Assembly (NCBI GenBank): GCA_031267775.1
Contig: JAIRYL010000033.1
Coordinates: 1-11,166, forward strand
Reading direction: 5' to 3'
Source of the DNA: Tannerellaceae bacterium
GTDB taxonomy: Bacteria > Bacteroidota > Bacteroidia > Bacteroidales > Tannerellaceae
Length of the DNA stretch: 11,166 nucleotides
Positions within the stretch are counted from its first letter, which is position 1. Each line of letters begins with the position of its first letter. Made by a program: the position numbers and the translations under genes. A model generated the notes under the pieces. That model was not told the origin of the DNA. It did not search any database and saw nothing but the letters and a program-made list of their open reading frames with translations. This document shows, in pieces, positions 1 to 6,370 of this stretch.

Positions 1-239
1 GGATGATTTATTTCCATACGCCTGCTAAGCCTGCGCCTGTGGGAGGTCGGAATTTCGCCGTATCTTCCGGCCAATTGCAGATAGCGCCCCATTCTTCCCT
101 GTAATTTCCATACGCATCCTTACCGCTTACCGGCAAAATTTATAGAAGAAAGATAACTTATTTACCGGTTGAATGCTATATAAGATTAGCATTTTATGTT
201 GAGATACATTATCTTTGTCAGAAATAATCCAACCGGCAA
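1..239. other. Gene-free left edge with a 12-bp direct repeat
   Basis: No convincing gene starts or ends here. The 12-mer ATTTCCATACGC occurs at 10-21 and again at 104-115, 94 bp apart, and the sequence between is more GC-rich than the AT-rich stretch at 137-230. On the minus strand one frame is open for 44 codons (8-139) without an ATG and would end in TGAGLAGVWK; other minus frames are also partly open. This may be the decayed end of a neighbouring gene or part of a dispersed repeat. I recognise no family. The final part, 180-239, holds the promoter of the following gene. Confidence 0.4.
210..217 (+). promoter_or_regulatory. Probable Bacteroidetes -7 promoter element
   Basis: TATCTTTG matches the Bacteroidetes sigma-ABfr -7 consensus TAnnTTTG exactly and lies 22 bp before the ATG at 240. 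Transcription would begin near 224, giving a very short leader. No good TTG (-33 element) is present at the usual 17-23 bp spacing upstream; the nearest are at 199-201 (too close) and 169-171 (too far). The call therefore rests on the -7 match and its position alone. Confidence 0.45.
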
Positions 240-2045
240 ATGAATAAGATTACAATTTATATACTGACTGCATTCTTTTGTTTTACCTGCGCAAAAGTAT
301 ATTCCCAAGAGAAAGGAACTAAGGTTACTTCTGCAAATCTGCAAGAAGACAATATGTTTTATCATACCATTGAAGCAGGGCAGACTGTCTATTCAATCGC
401 TACAATGTACGGGGTGGGCACGGAAGATATTTATCGCCTGAATCCCGAAAGCCGCGAAGTAATTAAAACCGGAGGAAAATTAAAGATCCCCCAAAAAGAT
501 ATGGCAACAACGATTACTGCCACGCCGGAAAACCGTGATTATACGTTTCATGCTATTCAACCCAAAGAGACGCTTTTCTCGTTATCCAAAAGATACCAGG
601 TATCAGCTACAAATATTATCGACGCCAACCCCGGACTTTCTGTTGAGACCTTCCAAATTGGTAAAACAATCCGTATACCATCTGCCGATATGGAACAGTT
701 ACCCCAAACAGAGTCTAAAACAGTGGTAAAAAATATTGAATATAAAATAGAAAGAAAAGAAACAATGTACCGCCTCACCCGCAAGTTTAATGTTACGGCT
801 GAGGAGTTAACAGCAAGGAATCCCGAATTGCAAAAGGGAGTCAAAGCCGGTATGACGATAAAAGTACCTGTTAAAGCAGAAGAAACAATAACGCAAACCA
901 TTGCCCAGCCCAAAGAAAAAGAAGTGAATGCTATGCTGTCTGCTCCCAAACAAATCAACAAAGTAGATAAAATAAAGATAGCCTTATTACTGCCGTTTAT
1001 GGCCGACCAGATAAGCCAAACGTCTACAAGTATCCGTTTTGTTGAATACTACGAAGGCTTATTGCTGGCTATCGACAGCTTAAAAAGCGCCGGCGTATCT
1101 GTCGAATTAATTGTACGCGATACCGGAGCGGGCGCTCAAAAACTGAACCTGATATTAAACGAAATTGCATTAAAGAATGTACATCTGATAATAGGAGCTG
1201 TTGAAAACGAACAGATTAAACCTATTGCAGAGTTTGCCCGGAAAAACGGTATTAAATATGTAATCCCGTTTACTTCCAGAAATGACGACGTATTATCCAA
1301 CTATTACATCTATCAGGTAAACACCCCGCATTCGTATCTTCATGCCAGAGCGTCGGAAGAAGCGTATAAAATGTTCTACGACTACAATATCATTTTTGTT
1401 GATACGTATGATAAAGATGATAAAGCAGAATTTATTAAAACATTCAAACTGGAACTGACGCAAAAGAAAGTTCCCTTCAAAGACCTTGTTTTCCGCGCCG
1501 AATCATTTACCAATGATATTCATTCGTTATTGGTTACCGATAAGCGTAATGTCATTATACCTATTTCGGGTTCAAGAAGCGCATTAAACAAAATACGTTC
1601 TCCGCTCCGGATGGTAGTAGAGGCAAACCCTTCATTTCATGTCAATATGTTTGGTTATCCCGAGTGGCAAACGTATACGCGCGAATGTTTAGATGATTTA
1701 TATGCGCTTGACACATACATTTATACTAATTTCTACGCTGATAATATGGCGAATGACGTTTCGCGCTTCAACTCTAAATATAAAACATGGTACAGTAAAG
1801 AGATGATGAATACGTATCCTAAATATGGTATTTTAGGATTTGATACAGGCATGTTCTTCTTTGATGCAATCCATACGTATGGTACGAATTTTGAGAATAA
1901 TCTGGATAAAATTCATTATAAAAGTATTCAGACAGGATTTGATTTCCGTCGCGCCAATAACTGGGGAGGATTTATCAATACCAACCTGTTTATAGTCCAC
2001 TATAACAAACGTGATTTTAATGTAATTCGTCATGAATTAAAATAA
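240..2045 (+). CDS. Secreted triple-LysM protein with periplasmic-binding-protein-like domain
   Basis: This 601-residue protein begins with a signal peptide (hydrophobic residues about 4-20, likely cleavage near YSQ at 21-23), so it acts in the periplasm or on the envelope. Three LysM modules follow, at about 40-84, 101-147 and 167-210, each with the GQT/KET-(L/V/M)-YS/FS/YR start and a closing (I/V)P. LysM modules bind N-acetylglucosamine polymers such as peptidoglycan. After a linker, residues about 244-595 resemble the type I periplasmic-binding fold of amino-acid ABC receptors (IALLLPF, YYEGLLLAIDSL, LIIGAVENEQIKPIAEFA). No ABC permease or ATPase is nearby, so a transport role is unlikely; a wall-anchored sensor or regulator is my inference. 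The stop overlaps the next ATG by one base (TAATG), implying coupled translation with the barrel gene. The domain calls are good; the function is unknown. Confidence 0.9.
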   Translation: MNKITIYILTAFFCFTCAKVYSQEKGTKVTSANLQEDNMFYHTIEAGQTVYSIATMYGVGTEDIYRLNPESREVIKTGGKLKIPQKDMATTITATPENRDYTFHAIQPKETLFSLSKRYQVSATNIIDANPGLSVETFQIGKTIRIPSADMEQLPQTESKTVVKNIEYKIERKETMYRLTRKFNVTAEELTARNPELQKGVKAGMTIKVPVKAEETITQTIAQPKEKEVNAMLSAPKQINKVDKIKIALLLPFMADQISQTSTSIRFVEYYEGLLLAIDSLKSAGVSVELIVRDTGAGAQKLNLILNEIALKNVHLIIGAVENEQIKPIAEFARKNGIKYVIPFTSRNDDVLSNYYIYQVNTPHSYLHARASEEAYKMFYDYNIIFVDTYDKDDKAEFIKTFKLELTQKKVPFKDLVFRAESFTNDIHSLLVTDKRNVIIPISGSRSALNKIRSPLRMVVEANPSFHVNMFGYPEWQTYTRECLDDLYALDTYIYTNFYADNMANDVSRFNSKYKTWYSKEMMNTYPKYGILGFDTGMFFFDAIHTYGTNFENNLDKIHYKSIQTGFDFRRANNWGGFINTNLFIVHYNKRDFNVIRHELK

Positions 2046-2710
2046 TGGGTAAACGCTTCATCTCCATATCAATTATTCTTTTTGTCTTTGCCGTAGCTAT
2101 TCATGGGCAAAGCGCTTTCAAGAAAGAGCTATCTATGGGAGGTTCTTTTGGCATGGGCGTTTCTACCGTTAGTTTTGTACCTAAAATACAGACAAAATTC
2201 CTTTTGGGCACGCACATTGGTTTTACCAGTCGCTGGATAACGGAAAATCACTTAGGTATAATTCTCGAAGTAAATTATACGCAACAGGGGTGGGATGAGA
2301 AATTTGAAGATAAAATGCTCCAATATACGCGAAAAATAGATATTATCGAAGTTCCTTTCCTGACTCATATCTATTTTGGGGGGAAACGTATGCGTTTCTT
2401 TATAAACCTTGGCCCTAAGATAGGTTTTGTTATGAATGAAAAGACCGTTAATAATCTGCCAGGCGATTTTGAAGAAACGCTGGATAGCCGTTATCGTGAA
2501 CTGCACGCTAAGCCTGTAGAAAAGAAATTTGCCTGGGGGATTGGCGGCGGCCCCGGCGTAGAGCTAAAAACCGGCGCAGGTAATTTCCTGTTGGAAGGGC
2601 GTTATTACTATGGATTGGGCGATTTATTCAATAATAGAAAAGGCGATCCTTTCCCTCAATCATCCAGTCAGGTTATTTTCGGAAAGCTCACCTATCTGAT
2701 ACCTTTATAG
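2045..2710 (+). CDS. PorT-family outer-membrane beta-barrel protein
   Basis: This 221-residue protein has an N-terminal signal peptide (hydrophobic run about 6-20, cleavage probably after IHG or GQS). Alternating hydrophobic and polar beta-strands with glycine/aromatic turns follow, typical of the small 'outer membrane protein beta-barrel' family that Bacteroidetes annotation calls PorT-like (for example FLLGTHIGFTSRWI, RMRFFINLGPKIGFVM, GIGGGPGVELKTGAGNFLLE). It ends on a hydrophobic strand, YLIPL, as barrels do. The start ATG shares one base with the stop of the LysM gene, so the two are very likely co-expressed and may form one envelope unit. True PorT belongs to type IX secretion. Family membership alone does not prove that role, and no other por gene is present here. 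Confidence 0.82.
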   Translation: MGKRFISISIILFVFAVAIHGQSAFKKELSMGGSFGMGVSTVSFVPKIQTKFLLGTHIGFTSRWITENHLGIILEVNYTQQGWDEKFEDKMLQYTRKIDIIEVPFLTHIYFGGKRMRFFINLGPKIGFVMNEKTVNNLPGDFEETLDSRYRELHAKPVEKKFAWGIGGGPGVELKTGAGNFLLEGRYYYGLGDLFNNRKGDPFPQSSSQVIFGKLTYLIPL

Positions 2711-2745
2711 CGCTGCGCGTTAGGCGCTGCTTAGGAGGCGTCTCC
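2711..2745. terminator. Possible bidirectional terminator between convergent genes
   Basis: This 35-bp gap separates convergent genes. It contains an imperfect inverted repeat AGCGC...GCGCT (about 2709-2729) and a second short one, AGGAG-GCGT-CTCCT (about 2732-2745). Neither is followed by a clear T-run, so a classical intrinsic terminator is not proven. Position is the main argument. Confidence 0.25.
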
Positions 2746-3201
2746 TTATCTCAATCGTTCAAGGGAACGGACCAGCGTTTCGTCGGCGCCGATATTACGT
2801 ATCGCCAAATAGTCGAGAATCAAACAAATAACAGGGAAAGATAAAGCTATCCGTACACGTATAGATACGTCCAATTGTTGTTTCATAACAAAAATAAGAT
2901 ATGCAAGGAATCCATAAAATCCAAGCATCAGGAGAGCATTGAATATGCAGAAACGTATCTGTAACATTCTCTTTTTATAGAGGAATATCGTACTAAGAGC
3001 AACAAGAGAAATCAGAGCTGCCAATACAAATAACCCCCATGTAGAATAAACAATCTCTGAAGCAGCCACAGCGTTCACGCCAAAAACGTCAAGCGTATAA
3101 AAATCGTTACCGGTTTGTAATACCGCTAAAGGCATAAACAACAGGAGAACCGCTAAAATAGCTATGATAAACAAATAAACAGTTTGTATTCTTTGTAACA
3201 T
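2746..3201 (-). CDS. DUF4293 family four-helix membrane protein
   Basis: This 151-residue inner-membrane protein has four predicted membrane helices at about residues 7-28, 48-74, 84-106 and 115-134. The C-terminal tail, DYLAIRNIGADETLVRSLERLR-like, carries the family hallmark of an 'AIR...DE.LV+S..R+R' ending. DUF4293 occurs mainly in Bacteroidetes and has no known function. The gene is third in a bamD-rpoZ-DUF4293 order that I recall from other Bacteroidales. Its ATG lies only 7 bases after an inverted heptamer array that fills the gap to rpoZ, so the array would sit in its leader if transcribed from upstream. The start is the first Met before the first helix. Confidence 0.88.
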   Translation of the reverse strand: MLQRIQTVYLFIIAILAVLLLFMPLAVLQTGNDFYTLDVFGVNAVAASEIVYSTWGLFVLAALISLVALSTIFLYKKRMLQIRFCIFNALLMLGFYGFLAYLIFVMKQQLDVSIRVRIALSFPVICLILDYLAIRNIGADETLVRSLERLR

Positions 3202-3208
3202 GATTTTT

Positions 3209-3287
3209 CAGTTGACAGTTGACAGTCGACAGTTGACGGTTGACAGTTGAATCGCAAATTGTCAACTGTCAACTGTCAACTGTCAAT
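3209..3287. repeat. Inverted heptamer array (CAGTTGA / TCAACTG), large hairpin
   Basis: Six heptamers of CAGTTGA type run from 3209 to 3250 (variants CAGTCGA at 3223 and CGGTTGA at 3237). A spacer follows, then the complementary phase, TGTCAAC three times plus TGTCAAT, to 3287. Bases 3230-3250 can pair with 3262-3282, giving a 21-bp stem with one non-Watson-Crick position and an 11-base loop. The array takes up 79 of the 89 bp between the rpoZ stop and the DUF4293 start. In a minus-strand transcript it would be a strong intercistronic hairpin with no following U-run. Confidence 0.9.
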
Positions 3288-3290
3288 TAA

Positions 3291-3623
3291 TTAAAATGCG
3301 CCTTTCTCTTTTGTCGGATTCTTATAATATATTTTATCATCTTCGTATTCCTGAGCGGCAATAAGCGTTGGTTTTGGAAGTTTTTCGTAATAACGGGAGA
3401 TTTCAATCTGTTCTCTGTTTTCAAATACTTCCTCTAAATTATCGCTGTAAGAGGCAAATTCCTGAAGTTTCTTTTCCAAATCCTGCTTCATTTCTACCGT
3501 AATCTGGTTAGACCTTTTGGCAATAATCATGGTTGTTTCATAAACATTACCTGTATCGGCCGACAACCTCATCATGTCACGCGTAACCGTAGTGGTAGGA
3601 GCATTTGATTTTCTATAATCCAT
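3291..3623 (-). CDS. rpoZ: DNA-directed RNA polymerase omega/Rpb6-type subunit
   Basis: The 110-residue product begins MDYRKSNAPTTTVTRDMM and contains GNVYETTMIIAKRSNQI and LEEVFENREQIEISRYYEKL, which I recognise as the conserved core of the Bacteroidetes omega/Rpb6-like subunit. It helps assemble and stabilise core RNA polymerase by binding beta-prime. I chose the ATG at 3623 because the conserved protein starts at MDY. An in-frame ATG at 3650 would add nine residues (MILITKNNY) and overlap the bamD stop as TAATG, so translational coupling from that start remains possible. The family's C-terminal YYKNPTKEK tail is present and the length is normal. It is transcribed with bamD, and an inverted heptamer array begins just after its stop. 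Confidence 0.9.
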   Translation of the reverse strand: MDYRKSNAPTTTVTRDMMRLSADTGNVYETTMIIAKRSNQITVEMKQDLEKKLQEFASYSDNLEEVFENREQIEISRYYEKLPKPTLIAAQEYEDDKIYYKNPTKEKGAF

Positions 3624-3649
3624 ATAATTGTTTTTAGTAATTAAAATCA

Positions 3650-4465
3650 TTAATAACTGTCAGTGATTCTCTTGCTGGCATAATCGTAGAAGCGTTTTGC
3701 CTGCCTGGTATATTTTCCTTCGGGATATTCGTTCATATAGTTATAATATTCATCTACTACATCACGGTATCTTCCCTGTAATTTTTCGTCTATACTAACC
3801 AGCGCCAATTCATATTTCGACTGTAACATCAGGTATATAAATTCTTCTCTATATTTTGAAAACGGATAGTTTTTCAATGCATTTTGAGCCGTTATTACAC
3901 AAGCCTGGTAATTATTACCCATATAGGTGCCCATATTATAATACAAACGGGTAGCTAACAGCTCTTTATAAGACAGCTTTTCCTGAAGCTCAAACATAAT
4001 ATTTTGCGCTTCTGTGGAATGTTCCGATTGCGGATAATACTCAAGATACAATTGTAATTGATTAATCGCTTCATAGGTTTGCGTTTGATCCAACCGGGGA
4101 TCCGGCGAATCCAAATATAAGCCATAACCTGAATAGAAACGCGCCATTTCTACATACTCCCCCTTAGGATAAGTGGTGTAATATGTACTGAAATATTGTG
4201 AAGCCGTTTGATAATCTTTTTGTCCGTAATAGCTCTGAGCCAGCAGATATAATGACTCTTCGGCATAGGCCGTACCTTTAAAGATTGTAACCAGTTCTTC
4301 CAGCAGAGTAGCCGATTTGGAATATTGCTTTGCATTAAAATATTTCTTTGCATAAGAATATTTCAGCTCATAATCCGTACTCTTCAATATCTTATTGTAT
4401 TCTCCACAGGAAGAAAATAAGATTGTCATCATAACCAACAAATATGTTACCCTTCTCATGCGCAT
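3650..4465 (-). CDS. bamD: Outer membrane protein assembly factor BamD (lipoprotein)
   Basis: The 271-residue product is a TPR lipoprotein of the BAM complex, which inserts beta-barrel proteins into the outer membrane. A short hydrophobic signal (VTYLLVMMTILFSS) ends at a lipobox Cys at residue 20, followed by GEYNKILKSTDYELKYSYA. TPR-like helical pairs follow, with BamD-typical phrases: AKKYFNAKQYSKSATLLEEL, YAEESLYLLAQSYYGQKDY, YPKGEYVEMARFYSGYGLY, and a later NYPFSKYREEFIYLMLQSKYELA. E. coli BamD is about 245 residues, so the length fits. A TTG 15 bases further upstream is in frame but lies inside the apparent -7 promoter element, so I use ATG 4465; ATG 4459 is also possible. Its stop touches the long rpoZ start. 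Confidence 0.9.
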   Translation of the reverse strand: MRMRRVTYLLVMMTILFSSCGEYNKILKSTDYELKYSYAKKYFNAKQYSKSATLLEELVTIFKGTAYAEESLYLLAQSYYGQKDYQTASQYFSTYYTTYPKGEYVEMARFYSGYGLYLDSPDPRLDQTQTYEAINQLQLYLEYYPQSEHSTEAQNIMFELQEKLSYKELLATRLYYNMGTYMGNNYQACVITAQNALKNYPFSKYREEFIYLMLQSKYELALVSIDEKLQGRYRDVVDEYYNYMNEYPEGKYTRQAKRFYDYASKRITDSY

Positions 4466-4477
4466 ATATTTAGCCGG

Positions 4478-4485
4478 CAAAGTTA
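4478..4485 (-). promoter_or_regulatory. Probable -7 promoter element of the bamD-rpoZ operon
   Basis: On the minus strand TAACTTTG matches TAnnTTTG exactly. The predicted start of transcription, near 4471, lies about 6 bases before ATG 4465, giving an almost leaderless message. A TTG lies only 12 bp upstream, closer than the usual -33 spacing, so the -33 half is weak. Confidence 0.45.
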
Positions 4486-4490
4486 ACCTA

Positions 4491-4524
4491 TCCTTGCCAA
4501 TAATTAAAACGTAAAAACGTTAAT
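4491..4524 (-). terminator. AT-rich hairpin after the ACT gene, weak terminator candidate
   Basis: The gap following the ACT-protein stop contains AACGT-TTTT-ACGTT, a perfect 5-bp stem, extended by AATTA/TAATT arms with small bulges. It lies before the bamD promoter, where a terminator would be useful, but it is AT-rich and has no long U-run. Confidence 0.25.
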
Positions 4525-4526
4525 AA

Positions 4527-4952
4527 TTACAACTTATATAAATCACTCGCCGCAATCAGCGTTAATTTGTTCTCTTTTAAAACTTCCGTACATTTTTCCA
4601 CATCGTCCGGACGAATAATAACATGCGCCGAATCTCCTTGCGAGAAAGCGTACATATATTCGATAAAAATAGTAGCGTTTGTAATAATATCCATTGCTTT
4701 AGCTAAAGCGCCCGGCTGATTGGGACAATATAAACAAACTACATCGGTAACGCTTACGGCATATCTCCTGGATTGAAGTACTTCGATAGCTTTGTCGGTA
4801 TCCGACACTATCAAACGCAAAATGCCAAAATCCGAGTTTTCCGATACGGTAAAGGCAGACATGTTGACGCCTGCTTCTCCTAATAATTTGGCTACTTCTG
4901 TAAAACGACCTCTCTTATTTTCAAGAAAGATAGATAACTGTTTGATCAACAT
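4527..4952 (-). CDS. Tandem ACT-domain protein, amino-acid binding
   Basis: This 141-residue protein consists of two ACT domains, about residues 3-67 (QLSIFLENKRGRFTEVAKLLGEAGVNM) and 71-138 (VVCLYCPNQPGALAKAMDII). Both have the P/R-G-x-(L/F) turn that begins helix 1 and binds small ligands such as amino acids. It has no catalytic domain, so it probably senses an amino acid or aryl compound. It follows the phenylacetate-CoA ligase gene by 18 bp; this pairing is common and is often joined to indolepyruvate ferredoxin oxidoreductase genes. A role in regulating aryl-acid or aromatic amino-acid metabolism is inferred from that context. The start is the first ATG, directly before the first beta-strand. 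Confidence 0.9.
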   Translation of the reverse strand: MLIKQLSIFLENKRGRFTEVAKLLGEAGVNMSAFTVSENSDFGILRLIVSDTDKAIEVLQSRRYAVSVTDVVCLYCPNQPGALAKAMDIITNATIFIEYMYAFSQGDSAHVIIRPDDVEKCTEVLKENKLTLIAASDLYKL

Positions 4953-4970
4953 GGTGTATTTTTTTTATGG

Positions 4971-6272
4971 TTAAACTAATTTACGATTGTCTATTACATG
5001 TTTGGCTTTTCCCATGCTTCGCTCGATACTGTGGGGCTCAACTATTTTTATTTCCGGTTGTATGCCAATCACACTTTGTATTTGAGCGGTAATTTTCTTC
5101 TTCAAAGCCAAAATTTTATTCATTTCGTCCGTATAGTATTCGGGGCGTACTTCTACCTGAATCTGGAATGTATCCGTATTATTTACCCTGTCTACAATAA
5201 TGAGATAGTGAGGCTCAAATTCGGGCGTCTCCAGAATAACCGATTCCACTTGCGACGGAAACACATTCACACCGCGAATAATCAACATGTCGTCGCTACG
5301 GCCTAAAATACGATCCATACGCACAGCCGTACGTCCGCAATCGCATTTTTCATAATGAAGAGACGTTAAATCGCGCGTACGATAACGTATCATCGGCATC
5401 CCTTCTTTTGTTAATGTAGTGAAAACCAATTCTCCCGGTTCTCCCGGTTTAACCGGTTGCAAGGTATTGGGGTCGATAATTTCCGGCAGGAAATGATCTT
5501 CCCATAGATGCGTGCCGTGTTGACATTTACATTCGCATCCCACACCCGGGCCTATTATTTCGGTTAAACCATAAATATCGTAAGCCTTGATACCTAACGA
5601 TTCTTCTATTTCCCTGCGCATGTTTTCTGTCCAGGGTTCTGCTCCGAATAGACCGATTTTCAATTGAAATTCTTTGCGGGGAATACCCGATTCCTTTATT
5701 GTTTCTCCCAAAAATAAAGCATACGAAGGGGTACATGCCAGCGCTTTGGCCCCAAAATCGTGCATTAGCTGGATTTGCTTCTGCGTATTGCCGCTGCTCA
5801 TCGGTATTACTGTTCCTCCTATATTTTCAACGCCGCCATGCAAGCCTAATCCTCCTGTAAATAATCCATATCCATACGATACCTGCACGGCGTCATTACG
5901 AGTTACTCCTGCCGCATATAAACAACGGGCAACCGCTTCGCTCCATATAGAAAGATCTTTCCGGGTATACCCTACTACAATCGGCTTACCCGTAGTGCCG
6001 GACGAAGCATGCAGGCGAACGATTTCCGACATGGGAACAGCCATCAAACCAAAAGGATAGTTGTCGCGCAAGTCTTGTTTTACCGTAAAAGGGAGTTTTG
6101 TAATATCATCTATCGATTCGATATCATCGGGGGTTAATCCCATTTCCTGCATTCTACCTCTGTAAAAAGAGGTATTATGATAAGCATGTTCAACAACTCG
6201 CTTCAAACGGACGCTTTGCAGTTTTTGCATCTCTTCGCGTCTCATGCACTCAATAGTTTTGTTCCAAATCAT
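4971..6272 (-). CDS. paaK: Phenylacetate-CoA ligase family enzyme
   Basis: The 433-residue cytosolic adenylate-forming enzyme is expected to convert phenylacetate, or a related aryl acid, with ATP and CoA to its CoA thioester (EC 6.2.1.30). Visible motifs are the P-loop SSGTTGKP at 90-97, YGLTE at 234-238, RYRTRD at 296-301, and the hinge and C-terminal start GRSDDMLIIRGVNVFPSQVE at 324-343. A C-terminal MGKAKHVIDNR follows, in which Lys422 or Lys424 is the probable catalytic lysine. Cysteines 246, 248, 250, 310 and 312 form two clusters that could bind a metal. Length is normal for PaaK. In anaerobes this type works with indolepyruvate oxidoreductase, forming or using aryl-acetyl-CoA; the substrate here is not determined by sequence. 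It probably shares a transcript with the ACT gene. Confidence 0.93.
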   Translation of the reverse strand: MIWNKTIECMRREEMQKLQSVRLKRVVEHAYHNTSFYRGRMQEMGLTPDDIESIDDITKLPFTVKQDLRDNYPFGLMAVPMSEIVRLHASSGTTGKPIVVGYTRKDLSIWSEAVARCLYAAGVTRNDAVQVSYGYGLFTGGLGLHGGVENIGGTVIPMSSGNTQKQIQLMHDFGAKALACTPSYALFLGETIKESGIPRKEFQLKIGLFGAEPWTENMRREIEESLGIKAYDIYGLTEIIGPGVGCECKCQHGTHLWEDHFLPEIIDPNTLQPVKPGEPGELVFTTLTKEGMPMIRYRTRDLTSLHYEKCDCGRTAVRMDRILGRSDDMLIIRGVNVFPSQVESVILETPEFEPHYLIIVDRVNNTDTFQIQVEVRPEYYTDEMNKILALKKKITAQIQSVIGIQPEIKIVEPHSIERSMGKAKHVIDNRKLV

Positions 6273-6318
6273 GGTTTATAAAGATAAGTTAGTTATAGTT
6301 AGCAGTAAAAAACGGATA

Positions 6319-6326
6319 CAAAGTAA
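6319..6326 (-). promoter_or_regulatory. Weak -7-like element before the PaaK-ACT pair
   Basis: On the minus strand TTACTTTG differs from TAnnTTTG by one base and lies 46 bp before the paaK ATG. The -33 position shows TTC rather than TTG. The 98-bp gap between the transporter and paaK, the largest inside the minus-strand series apart from the repeat-filled gap, makes a promoter here plausible. Confidence 0.22.
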
Positions 6327-6370
6327 TAACTTTTTCTAAAGCGAACCTATTTTACTTTCGACTAATTATA

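Noticed and set aside
557..961. 134-codon minus-strand open frame inside the LysM gene
   Set aside because: It lies opposite the second and third LysM domains, which are clearly coding on the plus strand.
3209..3287. CRISPR-like array
   Set aside because: Units are 7 bp, contiguous and without spacers, and the array inverts in the middle. It has neither repeat-spacer structure nor nearby cas genes.
4466..4480. TTG start extending BamD by five residues
   Set aside because: It overlaps the apparent -7 promoter element, and ATG 4465 already gives a complete lipoprotein signal.
5674..6060. 128-codon plus-strand open frame inside paaK
   Set aside because: It is antisense to conserved PaaK motifs, and its composition is that of a shadow frame.
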